DNA of 64,000 nt, from contig JBAZLL010000001.1 of assembly GCA_041650255.1 (NCBI GenBank), positions 118,464-182,463 on the forward strand, in the 5' to 3' direction. The notes below the pieces were generated by a model. The model saw only the letters and a list, made by a program, of their open reading frames with translations, was not told the origin of the DNA and did not search any database. The stretch comes from 1-14-0-10-45-29 sp041650255. Lineage in GTDB: Archaea > Micrarchaeota > Micrarchaeia > Anstonellales > Anstonellaceae. The position numbers and the translations under genes are program-made. Of this stretch, positions 17,430-26,176 are shown one piece after another (position 1 is the first letter of the stretch; every line of letters starts with the position of its first letter).

Positions 17430-17629
17430 ACTTATCTACTTGTATGCAGGTGTTTAAATATATTGGGAAAAGCAAAATCCAAGAAAGCAAAAACAATTTG
17501 TACAAATAAAAGTTGCATTTGCCAAAATGTATTTATCTGCGTTGGAAGCCGACGGCGGTTATTCTCATCGGATTTAAAAGGTTTACAACGTAATTGCGAA
17601 TATACATTTACTCTCATCTATGTGATAAA

Positions 17630-18343
17630 ATGAGTGCACCAAAACACGAAACACCCGTTCTCTCCCTTGAGGGGGTAACAAAGAGCTACCAAATGGGCAC
17701 TGTGCGAGTGGACGCATTGCGCGGAATAAATCTTCGCATAAACAAGGGCGAGCACGCATCAATCATCGGACCTTCAGGCTCGGGCAAAAGCACACTGCTT
17801 CACATACTCGGCTTGCTTGATAGGCAGACTCATGGAATGCTAAAGCTTGACGGCGTGGACGTTTCAAAACTTTCCGACGACCAGCTTTCATATTTTCGCG
17901 GCAAAAAGATCGGTTTTATTTTTCAGGCATTTCATCTCGTGCCCTCGCTCAATGCGCTTGAGAATGTTGCACTACCAATGATGTTTTATGATGTTCCGAT
18001 AAAGGAGCGGGAAAAAAGGGCACAAAAAGCGCTTGAGCGCCTCGGAATGGGAGAGCGGCTTCATCATTTGCCTTCCGAGCTTTCGGGAGGACAGAGACAA
18101 AGAGTTGCAATCGCCCGTTCGCTTGTAAATGATCCGGCGATGCTTCTTGCGGATGAGCCAACCGGAAATTTGGATTCAAAAACGGGCGAGGAAGTGCTCA
18201 AGATATTTGATGAAATTCATGCGGAGGGCAGGACTCTTGTGGTCGTAACCCATGATCCGAACATTGCAAAAAGAAGCCATCGGGTGATAAAGTTAAAGGA
18301 TGGGCTGGTAGAATCCGATAATGGCACCGGCAAAAACGAATGA
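17630..18343 (+). CDS. ABC transporter ATP-binding protein (MacB/LolD type)
   Basis: ATPase subunit of a MacB-like ABC exporter at the cytosolic side of the membrane. Walker A is GPSGSGKS, the Q loop FIFQAFHLVPS, the signature LSGGQRQRVAIARS, Walker B LLADEPTGNLD and the H loop VVTHD. It has 237 residues. ATG 17630 is preferred over the in-frame ATG at 17594, since a TATA-like gaatatacattt at 17598-17609 lies inside the longer frame. It is followed by an adaptor-like surface protein and two permeases in the same direction, forming one exporter operon. Confidence 0.94.
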   Translation: MSAPKHETPVLSLEGVTKSYQMGTVRVDALRGINLRINKGEHASIIGPSGSGKSTLLHILGLLDRQTHGMLKLDGVDVSKLSDDQLSYFRGKKIGFIFQAFHLVPSLNALENVALPMMFYDVPIKEREKRAQKALERLGMGERLHHLPSELSGGQRQRVAIARSLVNDPAMLLADEPTGNLDSKTGEEVLKIFDEIHAEGRTLVVVTHDPNIAKRSHRVIKLKDGLVESDNGTGKNE

Positions 18344-18456
18344 GCAAATAAGACTATGAATGCGGACAGCTGAAAATGAAAAAGAACAAAAAAAAAAAAG
18401 AAATTGAAAATGCGAACAAATGTTAATGCAAAATTGATATTCATGCGGGTGTAACT

Positions 18457-20034
18457 ATGGACGGAAAAATTACAAAAATAATGTTTTTGGCGATATTTGC
18501 GGCATTTATGCTTGCAATGCCAGTATTTGCGGACTTGTCGGTCACAAACAGTACTGTGCTCCCCTCAACATTAAGACCTGGTGTTAAGGGTGTGGTGAGC
18601 ATGACTCTCTCAAACACTGGTAGTGTGGATATACAATCTGTGCAGGTAGAAGCCGCAGGTACGGGTTATATTTTCTCTGAAGGGCAAATCCGGCTTGGTG
18701 ATTACAAGGCAGGAACCTACGGGTCCGCAACCATTCCATTTTCAGTCCCGCAAGACACTCCTGCAGGCATCTATTATCTTACAGTTCGCTTTAGCTGGAT
18801 TAATGCTTCCGGCACCAGCTACAAAAACGTGCAGGTGCCAATCACCGTAACGAACCCGGCAATATTTTCCATAGATTCGCTCAATAAGTCAATTTACACA
18901 ACCGGCGATTTTGAAGTAGGGGTAAAACTTTCAAACTCCGGAGGCGATGCGCGCGACATTCGTGCATCCATAAATTCAACCCAATTTTTCCAGTCGGGTC
19001 CAAACCCGCTGACATTGGGAGATTTGCCCGCAAATAGTTCATATAATTTCCCGCTCGGAATAAGCTTAGCTTCATCTGTAACTTCCGGCACATATTCTGT
19101 TCCTATTCTCATAACATATACTGATGAGGCTAGTGCAGAAGTTGTAAGCGTTGAGAGCCTTCGTCTAAATGTAAAGCGAAAAAGCCCGACAATAGAGCTC
19201 TCGCTTGATGGTGCTCAACCATTCAATCCCGGGCACAGCTTGACCATGAAACTAAAAGTCACAAATAGCGGCACCGATACTGCTCACGACGTGCAAGTCG
19301 GAGTTGCTGGTGCAAGCGCATACAAATCAGCGACAGGTATAGATGCCTCCTCGGTAACAGACGTGCTAACTTCTTTGGGCACTCCGTTCGCAAATCTTGG
19401 AGACATTGCTCCCGACAATTACAAAATCGCGGTACTGCCCGTCGGAGTAAATGATGTGCAGGCAGGCTTTTACCGCCAATATATGTCAATAAAGTCAAAG
19501 GATGACAACGGCGATGCGAAAGCGGACGAGCTTCAGCCCCTTGGCATAAATGTTGAGGGTGTGAGCGATGTAAGTGTTTTTGTTTCTGCAAAACCGGCGC
19601 CAATAGTTGCCGGCAGCGACAACACGCTTTCAGTTTTGGTTTCAAACATCGGCTCCAGCCCGATAAAAGCCCTCATTGTAAAAATAGATGGAAAGGATTT
19701 TGTATTGCAAGAAGCGCAGGATGAGCAATTTATCGGTGGGCTGGCAGAAGACGATTTTAGCACCGTTCAGTACAAGGTAAAAGTTGCAAACGTTCCAACC
19801 AGTGTTTCCCCCCTCAACGTTTCAATGCGATTTAAGGACAGCTACAACCGCGATTACAATCGCTCGCAAATAGTGCAACTCAAAATCTTAAGCCCGAGCG
19901 ACGCGGGGGCCGGAGCACAGGGTGGCGTGGATATTTTCATGCTAATAATCGTTCTTGTGATAATCGGCGCCGCAGTGTGGCATTTCTTTTTGCGCAAGAA
20001 AGGAGCAACCACTCAAAAAGAGGCAAAGAAGTAA
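18457..20034 (+). CDS. S-layer-domain-like (COG1361/CARDB) surface protein of the ABC operon
   Basis: A 525-residue anchored protein: signal peptide (1-25, ending VFA-DL), about four tandem beta-sandwich domains with the NEW3/CARDB-like pattern (LSNTGSVDI, LSNSGGDAR, VTNSGTDTA, VSNIGSSPI each near a strand pair), a membrane helix at about 491-511 and a short Lys-rich tail. Such COG1361-type proteins often accompany archaeal MacB-like exporters, in the place where bacteria have a MacA adaptor. A Shine-Dalgarno gggtg precedes the ATG. It sits between the ATPase and the first permease, 15 nt before the latter. Confidence 0.85.
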   Translation: MDGKITKIMFLAIFAAFMLAMPVFADLSVTNSTVLPSTLRPGVKGVVSMTLSNTGSVDIQSVQVEAAGTGYIFSEGQIRLGDYKAGTYGSATIPFSVPQDTPAGIYYLTVRFSWINASGTSYKNVQVPITVTNPAIFSIDSLNKSIYTTGDFEVGVKLSNSGGDARDIRASINSTQFFQSGPNPLTLGDLPANSSYNFPLGISLASSVTSGTYSVPILITYTDEASAEVVSVESLRLNVKRKSPTIELSLDGAQPFNPGHSLTMKLKVTNSGTDTAHDVQVGVAGASAYKSATGIDASSVTDVLTSLGTPFANLGDIAPDNYKIAVLPVGVNDVQAGFYRQYMSIKSKDDNGDAKADELQPLGINVEGVSDVSVFVSAKPAPIVAGSDNTLSVLVSNIGSSPIKALIVKIDGKDFVLQEAQDEQFIGGLAEDDFSTVQYKVKVANVPTSVSPLNVSMRFKDSYNRDYNRSQIVQLKILSPSDAGAGAQGGVDIFMLIIVLVIIGAAVWHFFLRKKGATTQKEAKK

Positions 20035-20049
20035 GGAGGGCTTTTTCCA

Positions 20050-21261
20050 ATGGCCAATTTTTTGGACCTGCTCTCCTATGCAATGCGCTCGCTTTCGCAT
20101 AGAAAGCTGCGCTCTTATCTGACAGTGCTTGGCATTGTAATAGGAGTCGCCTCCGTAGTCGCGCTCATATCCATTAGCGACGGGCTTTACGCAAACGTGC
20201 AGGACCAACTCGGGTCTTTCGGAGCGAGAAATGCGGTAATTGTTGCAGGCGGAACTCAGGGTTTTTCTGGAGGAGGTTATTCCTCTCCAAAGAATGGCAA
20301 GCTCTTTGAGAACGATTATAATAAAGTGAAATCAATGTCCGGAGTAATTGATATATCAAAATCTCTTTCCACGCGTGCACTTTTGGAATTTAAAACCGAA
20401 AATATCAGTGTATCTGTCAGCGGAATAGAACCAAGCGCTTATGAAAAATTATATACTGTGAATATATCCTCCGGACGATTTTTGAGTGATAATGACCGAG
20501 GGGTGGCAATAGTCGGCTCAAGCTATGCCGACAAATCCATTTTCAAGAAAAACACAATGAGTGTGGGCTCCGTCTTCTACCTGGGAGAGGGCAAAAAAAA
20601 GTTCAAGGTAATCGGATTGCTTGACCCTTCAAGTTCGTATTCAAAAAATTCAGTGGTTATTCCTTTTGACGATGCAAAAGAGCTTGCCGGGGATACAATT
20701 GCAGACAAGGAGCTTTCCTCAATAACTTTCAAAGTTGCGGAAGGCTTTGATGTTGATGAAGTTGTTTCAAACGTGGAATCCAACTTGGCGGCATATCATC
20801 GCAAAAAAGTGGATGACAAAGATTTTACAATTGTAACCTCCAAATACATTCTTGAGCAGGTTGGGCAAATAATCGGAATACTTACTGCGTTTCTTGGATT
20901 TATCACCGGCGTCTCACTGGTAGTGGGCGGAGTCGGTGTTGCAAACACGATGTACATGACTGTTCTTGAAAAGACAAAGGAAATAGGCACCCTAAAAGCA
21001 ATTGGTGCGACGAGTAGCACCATAATGCAACTCGTAATTCTTGAGAGTGCGATTATCGGGCTTGTCGGCGGGGTTATTGGCGTGGGTGTCGGCTGGCTTA
21101 TCTCCCTTATTGTAACATATCTTGGTTTCAAGACGTTGGTCACTCCCTATATCGTGCTCTTTGTACTGATTTTCTCAATAGTTGTCGGAATATTATCCGG
21201 CTTTTTCCCGGCAAAAAAGGCAGCCAAATTATCCCCTGTGGAGGCAATGAACTACGGTTGA
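20050..21261 (+). CDS. ABC transporter permease, MacB/FtsX type (first copy)
   Basis: A 403-residue permease: membrane helix 1 (about 22-45, LTVLGIVIGVASVVALISI), a MacB-type extracellular core domain (about 50-275), then three membrane helices at the C terminus with the FtsX features GVANTMYMTVLEKTKEIGTLKAIG-like cytosolic loop and FPAKKAAKLSPVEAM end. It should pair with the second permease and the ATPase to form an exporter. Shine-Dalgarno aaggagg lies before the ATG. Four nt separate it from the second permease. Confidence 0.93.
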   Translation: MANFLDLLSYAMRSLSHRKLRSYLTVLGIVIGVASVVALISISDGLYANVQDQLGSFGARNAVIVAGGTQGFSGGGYSSPKNGKLFENDYNKVKSMSGVIDISKSLSTRALLEFKTENISVSVSGIEPSAYEKLYTVNISSGRFLSDNDRGVAIVGSSYADKSIFKKNTMSVGSVFYLGEGKKKFKVIGLLDPSSSYSKNSVVIPFDDAKELAGDTIADKELSSITFKVAEGFDVDEVVSNVESNLAAYHRKKVDDKDFTIVTSKYILEQVGQIIGILTAFLGFITGVSLVVGGVGVANTMYMTVLEKTKEIGTLKAIGATSSTIMQLVILESAIIGLVGGVIGVGVGWLISLIVTYLGFKTLVTPYIVLFVLIFSIVVGILSGFFPAKKAAKLSPVEAMNYG

Positions 21262-21265
21262 TAAT

Positions 21266-22501
21266 ATGAAATCCGCCTCTGACATTTTCTGGTATTCTTT
21301 CAAATCGCTTTGGCACAACCGAGTGCGCTCCGCCCTAACCGTGCTTGGCATCGTGATTGGCATCGCATCAATTGTCGCGCTAATTTCAATCAGCCAGGGG
21401 CTTTCTGCAAGCATCAACGATATTCTAATGTCTTTTGGATCCAACAACGTAATGGTGATGCCCGGGAGCCTTTCAAATCAGATGTCTGGTGGCGGAGCTC
21501 CGAATGCAAATCCAATGTCTGGTCGGCTTTTTGAAAAAGATATGGATGCGATAAAAACGGTTCCTGGGGTGCAGGATGTTTCAGGCTATATAATGAACAG
21601 CCAACAAATTTCTTTTCGGGATAGAACACTCACAATGACTATCTTCGGAGTTGATGATTCCTATTTCAAACTGTTTGGCGAGGCCACATTGCCTTTGGCG
21701 GAAGGGAGGTATTTGCGCTCATCGGACAGGGATGTAGTGGTTATAGGCGCAGACATCGCAGATGGAAAAACCCACTTTGACAGGACATTATCCGTCGGGC
21801 AGTTCGTATACATCGGAAAAGATCAGAAGAAATTTAGGGTAGTCGGCATTTTGAAAAAATTCGGCGGGGTTCGCAGTGACGACGACAATTCAATAATTAT
21901 CTCATATGACGATATGCGCGACTTATCTGCCGGATTTATTGCAAAAAAAGAAGTGAACGGAATAATGTTTCGCGTGGCAGACGGCTTCAATGTATCCGAG
22001 GTCGCATCCCAAGTTGAGCTCAAGCTTGCGAATTCGCACAAAGTAAAACTTGACGACAAAGATTTCAGCATTATAACTTCCGAATCTTTAATGAAACAAA
22101 CAAGCCAGATAACCGATTTACTTTCTCTCTTTTTGGGTTTTATCGCATCCATTTCACTTGCAGTCGGCGGAGTCGGGGTAATGAATACGATGTATATGGC
22201 CGTAATGGAGAGAACACGAGAAATCGGAACGCTAAAGGCAATCGGCGCATCAAACAATGCGATTCTCTCTTTATTTATTTTTGAGAGCGGGCTTTTAGGG
22301 CTCCTTGGAGGGCTAATCGGGCTCTTTCTCGGCTCTCTTATCTCGCTCATTGTGGTGCTTGCGGGCTTTAAGACTGCGGTGACATTGCCACTTGCACTTT
22401 TTGCACTTACCTTTTCATTCGTACTCGGGCTTGTTTCGGGTATATTGCCCGCATTGCAGGCATCAAAATTGCCTCCGATAGAAGCGCTAAGATACGAATA
22501 G
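21266..22501 (+). CDS. ABC transporter permease, MacB/FtsX type (second copy)
   Basis: A 411-residue paralogue of the preceding gene with the same order: helix 1 (LTVLGIVIGIASIVALISI), a MacB-like core domain, and three C-terminal helices with MERTREIGTLKAIGA and LPALQASKLPPIEAL. The matching helix 1 of both copies points to a tandem duplication followed by divergence of the extracellular domains, so the transporter is probably a heterodimer. The substrate is unknown. It converges with the short gene at 22572; the gap is A/T-rich. Confidence 0.93.
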   Translation: MKSASDIFWYSFKSLWHNRVRSALTVLGIVIGIASIVALISISQGLSASINDILMSFGSNNVMVMPGSLSNQMSGGGAPNANPMSGRLFEKDMDAIKTVPGVQDVSGYIMNSQQISFRDRTLTMTIFGVDDSYFKLFGEATLPLAEGRYLRSSDRDVVVIGADIADGKTHFDRTLSVGQFVYIGKDQKKFRVVGILKKFGGVRSDDDNSIIISYDDMRDLSAGFIAKKEVNGIMFRVADGFNVSEVASQVELKLANSHKVKLDDKDFSIITSESLMKQTSQITDLLSLFLGFIASISLAVGGVGVMNTMYMAVMERTREIGTLKAIGASNNAILSLFIFESGLLGLLGGLIGLFLGSLISLIVVLAGFKTAVTLPLALFALTFSFVLGLVSGILPALQASKLPPIEALRYE

Positions 22502-22571
22502 GCAAACAAAAAAATTGCAAATAAGCAAACAAAAAAAAAATAAATAAAAAATTAGAAATTAGTTTTTAGTT

Positions 22572-22856
22572 TTAGTATTTTGCAATCTTTGCTTCCCAAA
22601 TATATTTTCCCATTCCCGACGGGCTTATCTCCACGTTTATTCCAAGCCTGTTCTGCGCAAGAAATTCTTTTGTTTTGGCTATTCCTTCATCGCTAATCTC
22701 TTCATTGTTTTGCCACATGCAGGACTTTCGCACATTTATACAGTCAGCCAAAAGCTCCGAATCAAGATTGGACATTCCAAAAGAGCGCAGTGTTTGCAAC
22801 ACCTGCCCCGCGCCAAGTTTGTTTGGGTTTATTCCAGAATTATTTTGCATATCCAT
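22572..22856 (-). CDS. Hypothetical protein downstream of dephospho-CoA kinase
   Basis: A 94-residue soluble protein, N-terminal half helical (LGAGQVLQTLRSFGMSNLDS) and C-terminal half mixed, ending VEISPSGMGKYIWEAKIAKY. I do not recognise it. The ATG has a good Shine-Dalgarno (aggtgat) and lies 13 nt after the dephospho-CoA kinase stop, so it is probably co-transcribed with it. Confidence 0.65.
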   Translation of the reverse strand: MDMQNNSGINPNKLGAGQVLQTLRSFGMSNLDSELLADCINVRKSCMWQNNEEISDEGIAKTKEFLAQNRLGINVEISPSGMGKYIWEAKIAKY

Positions 22857-22869
22857 CTTATCACCTGTT

Positions 22870-23376
22870 TCAATCGGATTTTTTTACCTCTTTCATTAGC
22901 TTTTTCGCATCTTTTATTTTTTGCATATTTGCCTCAAGCCAAACCATTCCCCGTTTTGGCTGACCATAAAGTATTATCATTCCCTCGCGTGCATTTGCAA
23001 GCAGTACAAGCGCCGCCAAATCTTCTTCGCCATCAATTTCAATTACACTCTGCCCTTTTTGCAGGCATTTTTTTATTGTTGCCTCAAGCTCTTTTGTTAT
23101 TTTGCCGGCAGGGTTTTTTATTTTGTGCACATTTTTTTCAATTGCAAACTCTTCAAACTTTTGCTTCCATTCAATCGGTATGCTTTTTCTCATGCATCTA
23201 TTGTCATATATTGCGATTTGCGGCTCTACCCCAAGGCAGAGCATTTTATGCAGGCTTTCATCCCCGACGATTGACAAATGCAAATTTTTTTGTGCTTCAA
23301 GCCTTTTTATCACACTGTTTGCATCTGTAAGCTCTCCAAACGGGCAGGCAAGCTTTTCTCGCAATTTTTTATCCAT
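22870..23376 (-). CDS. GTP-dependent dephospho-CoA kinase (DUF359)
   Basis: A 168-residue member of the DUF359 family, shown in Thermococcus kodakarensis to phosphorylate dephospho-CoA with GTP, the last step of archaeal CoA synthesis. Visible family features are SIVGDESL, the IAIYDNRCMRK segment, KNPAGKIT, EIDGEEDLAALVLL and YGQPKRGMVWLEA. The length matches the family. It lies between an anchored surface protein upstream (stop nine nt before the ATG) and a small hypothetical gene downstream, and seems to be expressed with them. Confidence 0.9.
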   Translation of the reverse strand: MDKKLREKLACPFGELTDANSVIKRLEAQKNLHLSIVGDESLHKMLCLGVEPQIAIYDNRCMRKSIPIEWKQKFEEFAIEKNVHKIKNPAGKITKELEATIKKCLQKGQSVIEIDGEEDLAALVLLANAREGMIILYGQPKRGMVWLEANMQKIKDAKKLMKEVKKSD

Positions 23377-23385
23377 CGTACGCCC

Positions 23386-24846
23386 TCACTTTGGTGCCGG
23401 CGGGCGGGGCGGCTCTTTTTTTGGCACGGCATCTGAAAGGTTTTTCGCTTGCGTGCCGCTTGGTGTGTTCGTGAATCCCTTTTCCTTGTAAGAATATTCG
23501 GTGGACTGTTTTTCCTGTTTTAGCGGTCTCTCGCTCGGAGCCTTTCTTGTCATGAAATACCAATACACCAATGCCGCGATTGCCGCAACTATGAGAACAA
23601 TCGGTGCAAGCGCCCCTATGTCTATAGCAAAATATTCGCTTATTGGCTTTGTCGGCGGCTCCTGTGTAGTCTGGTCCATCGCCTGTTTGTCAACTGTCGG
23701 TATCACAAATGTGTTTGTGTCGGTGGCAGTGTTTCCGTCCGCATCTGTTGCCTGCACGGTGTATCTTATTGTTCCAAGGTCTCCTTCAACCGGAATTATC
23801 CCCTCAAAAAGATTGTATCCAACAAGATACATCGGCAATCTTTTTTGCACCTTGTCGGGTCCGATAAAGAACAAATCAACGGATGCGTTTGCCTGTGCAA
23901 GCCCGCTTGCGTATTTTCCGCCGTCTTCAATGACTGCGCGCACCTGCAAATTCTTTTCTTTCCATTGCGGGCTGACTTCCTTTATGATTGGAGGGCGGCT
24001 GTCAAATATCACTGTCTCCATCTTTGTGGAATCCAAATTCACCTGCACGGATTTTTTATATATTCCATAAGTTGCTTTTATCACAATATCCGGCTTTGTA
24101 ATATTTGTAAAATTTGCCCAGCCCGCGTCAATGCTTTTTTTTGTCTGCGAGCCGACATTTATCTGCGCAGGCACGGGGTTGCCTTCATCATCAACCGCCC
24201 GCACAGATAACGAGTAGAGCTTGATGCTCACATTGATTATCGAATCATTTTTTATGTTAAAGTTTTGCTCGTCGCTTATGTCTAAAAATACGGGCTTTAC
24301 ACTGTGTGCTCCCGTATCAAGCTCCAAATACGCATATCCGTTTTTGTCAGTGGTTATATCATATGTGTCGTCCACCAACAGATTTATTGAAACCGGCTTT
24401 TTTTCGTTGTCTTTTGCTATGAATATTGCTTCGTAAACCTGCAAATTCAGTGTGCGCGGCAGTGAATCCTTGCCAAATGTGAAAACCTTGTTCGCGGTTG
24501 CCTTGCCATATTTTGCATATACTGTGTAATCAAAATTCGTATCGTTTTTGTTGAACTCGGTGTTGGTGAGCATGAATGTTGCCCGTCCGTTTTCATCAGT
24601 GAATTGGTGCTTTGTTTCCGAGAGCCCTTTGCTCTTTGAAATTTCCCATGTGATGTATACTTCGGCATTTGGCAAAACCCTTCCCATCCCATCAAGCACT
24701 CGGACCTGGGTGTATTCTCCCCATCCGCCGACCGTGCTGGTGTTTGTCGCTTTTGTCAACTCAATCGGAGTTATTTTTGCAAAAGCGGGCTGTGTAAGCA
24801 TAAGCGCAAATAGCATCAGTACAGATGCGAAAACAATTTTTTTCAT
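23386..24846 (-). CDS. Secreted C-terminally anchored protein with Ig-like repeats
   Basis: A 486-residue protein: signal peptide (1-23, ending AFA-KI), several beta-sandwich domains with the carboxypeptidase-regulatory/Big pattern (RVLDGMGRVLPNAEVYI, AVDDEGNPVPAQINV, ATDADGNTATD), a membrane helix at about 405-430 and a Pro/Lys-rich cytosolic tail. The function is unknown, possibly cell-surface adhesion or envelope structure. Start: ATG 24846, about 26 nt after a TATA-like tttttataaaa; the open frame runs further upstream to 24900 but crosses this box. Confidence 0.82.
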   Translation of the reverse strand: MKKIVFASVLMLFALMLTQPAFAKITPIELTKATNTSTVGGWGEYTQVRVLDGMGRVLPNAEVYITWEISKSKGLSETKHQFTDENGRATFMLTNTEFNKNDTNFDYTVYAKYGKATANKVFTFGKDSLPRTLNLQVYEAIFIAKDNEKKPVSINLLVDDTYDITTDKNGYAYLELDTGAHSVKPVFLDISDEQNFNIKNDSIINVSIKLYSLSVRAVDDEGNPVPAQINVGSQTKKSIDAGWANFTNITKPDIVIKATYGIYKKSVQVNLDSTKMETVIFDSRPPIIKEVSPQWKEKNLQVRAVIEDGGKYASGLAQANASVDLFFIGPDKVQKRLPMYLVGYNLFEGIIPVEGDLGTIRYTVQATDADGNTATDTNTFVIPTVDKQAMDQTTQEPPTKPISEYFAIDIGALAPIVLIVAAIAALVYWYFMTRKAPSERPLKQEKQSTEYSYKEKGFTNTPSGTQAKNLSDAVPKKEPPRPPAPK

Positions 24847-24937
24847 GGGTGCATATTCTCTGATACATTTTATAAAAACAGGCGCCCGAAAATTTGGCAA
24901 ATTAATTTCTGCCTTCGGCTAAAAGGAGTAAAAATTG

Positions 24938-25052
24938 TGTCAGCAACAACCAGCCTTCCCGCGAGATCGCAGTAACGGCGCGGTCGTGAACAAGCTTAAC
25001 TGCCGAGTTCGAGATGGGTTCGGGTGTTTCCTTGTTCCTATGGCCGCTGACG
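24938..25052 (-). rRNA. 5S ribosomal RNA
   Basis: On the minus strand the sequence shows the 5S hallmarks: terminal helix GTCAGC with GCTGAC, CCATAGGAACAAGG, the conserved CCCGAACCCATCTCGAAC block, GGCAGTTAAGC, and the GGGAAGGCTGG loop near the 3' end. The ends are set by the terminal helix and may be off by one to three bases. It stands alone: no 16S, 23S or tRNA adjoins it. A TATA-like tttttaaac lies about 25 nt upstream. Confidence 0.93.
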
Positions 25053-25124
25053 TATATTATAATGTAAAAAAGAGTTTAAAAAGAGATAGCTTTGGAGTTT
25101 AATTCAGGAGTTTATCTCCCGAAT

Positions 25125-25592
25125 CTATTTCTCATCCTCTGCCGCAGTAAACGCATCCATCGTCCTGTTCCATGCAAATATTTCCTTCGCATCAAAGAAG
25201 CGTTTTACTTCTTTTTCGGCAGTCTCAAGTGAATCTGATGCGTGTATTACATTAAATTGAGTGGAGAGCGAAAAATCTCCTCTAATGGTTCCGCTCATCG
25301 CCTTTCTTGCATTGGTAGGTCCGCACATGTCGCGCACCACCTGCACCGCATCCACTCCGCCGACAACCATTGCAACCACCGGTGCGGAAGTCATGAATTT
25401 CACAAGCTTTGGATAAAACGGCTTGTCGGTAAGATGCGCATAATGCTCGGCGCACTTTTTCTCGTCAAGTTTTATCATCTTAATAGCGCTAAGATGAAGT
25501 CCGCGAGTTTCAAACCTTGACGTTATTTGCCCGATAATTCCTCTTTGCAGGGCGTCCGGCTTTAGTAAAATCAGTGTTTTTTGAATTGTCAT
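25125..25592 (-). CDS. ndk: Nucleoside diphosphate kinase
   Basis: Transfers the gamma-phosphate from ATP to nucleoside diphosphates. It has LLKPDALQRGIIG at the N terminus, the MCGPTNARKA loop and the active-site NVIHASDS with the phosphorylated His, followed by KRFFDAKEIF. Its 155 residues match the usual length. It lies downstream of rpl7ae, rps28e and rpl24e on the same strand, a gene order widely kept in archaea. Confidence 0.96.
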   Translation of the reverse strand: MTIQKTLILLKPDALQRGIIGQITSRFETRGLHLSAIKMIKLDEKKCAEHYAHLTDKPFYPKLVKFMTSAPVVAMVVGGVDAVQVVRDMCGPTNARKAMSGTIRGDFSLSTQFNVIHASDSLETAEKEVKRFFDAKEIFAWNRTMDAFTAAEDEK

Positions 25593-25672
25593 ATTCTCAC
25601 CTTCGTTGAATTAAGCTATTGAGTATAAAGATGAAAAATAGAAAATAAAAAGGGGATGCATTAAAAAAAGGC

Positions 25673-25942
25673 CTATTTCTTTGCTTCGGTGCCCTTCTTT
25701 TCTGCCAATTTCTTCTCTATGTCCTTTGCAAGGGCAGACTCTTTCTTCTCCTCTTTTTTCTTATCGGTTGTAAGAGAGAAAGTTTTCTTTGTCCATTTCA
25801 CATTTCTGCCGTCGCGTTTGAGATCAAGCATGTTCTTCATGCTTTTCGCGCTTGCAAAGTAGAGGACAGAGCCGTCCTTTTTGACATACATAACGCCGGT
25901 GCCTTTTGGCACTTCTTCGTTTGAAAATGAATCATAAGGCAT
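25673..25942 (-). CDS. rpl24e: Ribosomal protein eL24, zinc-ligand-free form
   Basis: Large-subunit ribosomal protein eL24 (L24e). MPYDSFSNEEVPKGTG aligns with the family start (M-x-x-C-x-x-C ... PxGTG) and LKRDGRNVKWT with its LKRNPRKLKWT end. All four zinc cysteines are replaced: D4, S7, A30 and S34; the protein has no Cys or His at all. A Lys/Glu/Ala-rich C-terminal extension of about 35 residues is added. ATG 25942 follows a Shine-Dalgarno ggtgag; an upstream in-frame GTG at 25951 overlaps the rps28e stop region. Confidence 0.9.
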   Translation of the reverse strand: MPYDSFSNEEVPKGTGVMYVKKDGSVLYFASAKSMKNMLDLKRDGRNVKWTKKTFSLTTDKKKEEKKESALAKDIEKKLAEKKGTEAKK

Positions 25943-25947
25943 AGAGC

Positions 25948-26166
25948 TCACCGTGCTTTGATTTCCTTTGCCTCGCGTTCGGTTTCAAGGAGCAAAATTG
26001 TGTCGCCCTTTTTTATCGGGCCCTTTACATTTCGCCTAATTACTCGTCCCTTGTCTTTGCCTTCGCGGACTTTGCAGAGCACTTGGTAAACCTCGCCGTG
26101 TATGCCTGTTTTTATCGGCTTTACATCAACGATGTCTACTGCAATTGCGTCTTGTGGTACAGCCAT
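25948..26166 (-). CDS. rps28e: Ribosomal protein eS28
   Basis: Small-subunit ribosomal protein S28e, 72 residues, with the OB-fold pattern and the highly conserved C-terminal LLETEREAKEIKAR. It follows rpl7ae by 10 nt and precedes rpl24e, as in most archaea. Confidence 0.95.
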   Translation of the reverse strand: MAVPQDAIAVDIVDVKPIKTGIHGEVYQVLCKVREGKDKGRVIRRNVKGPIKKGDTILLLETEREAKEIKAR

Positions 26167-26176
26167 TGGAATTCAC

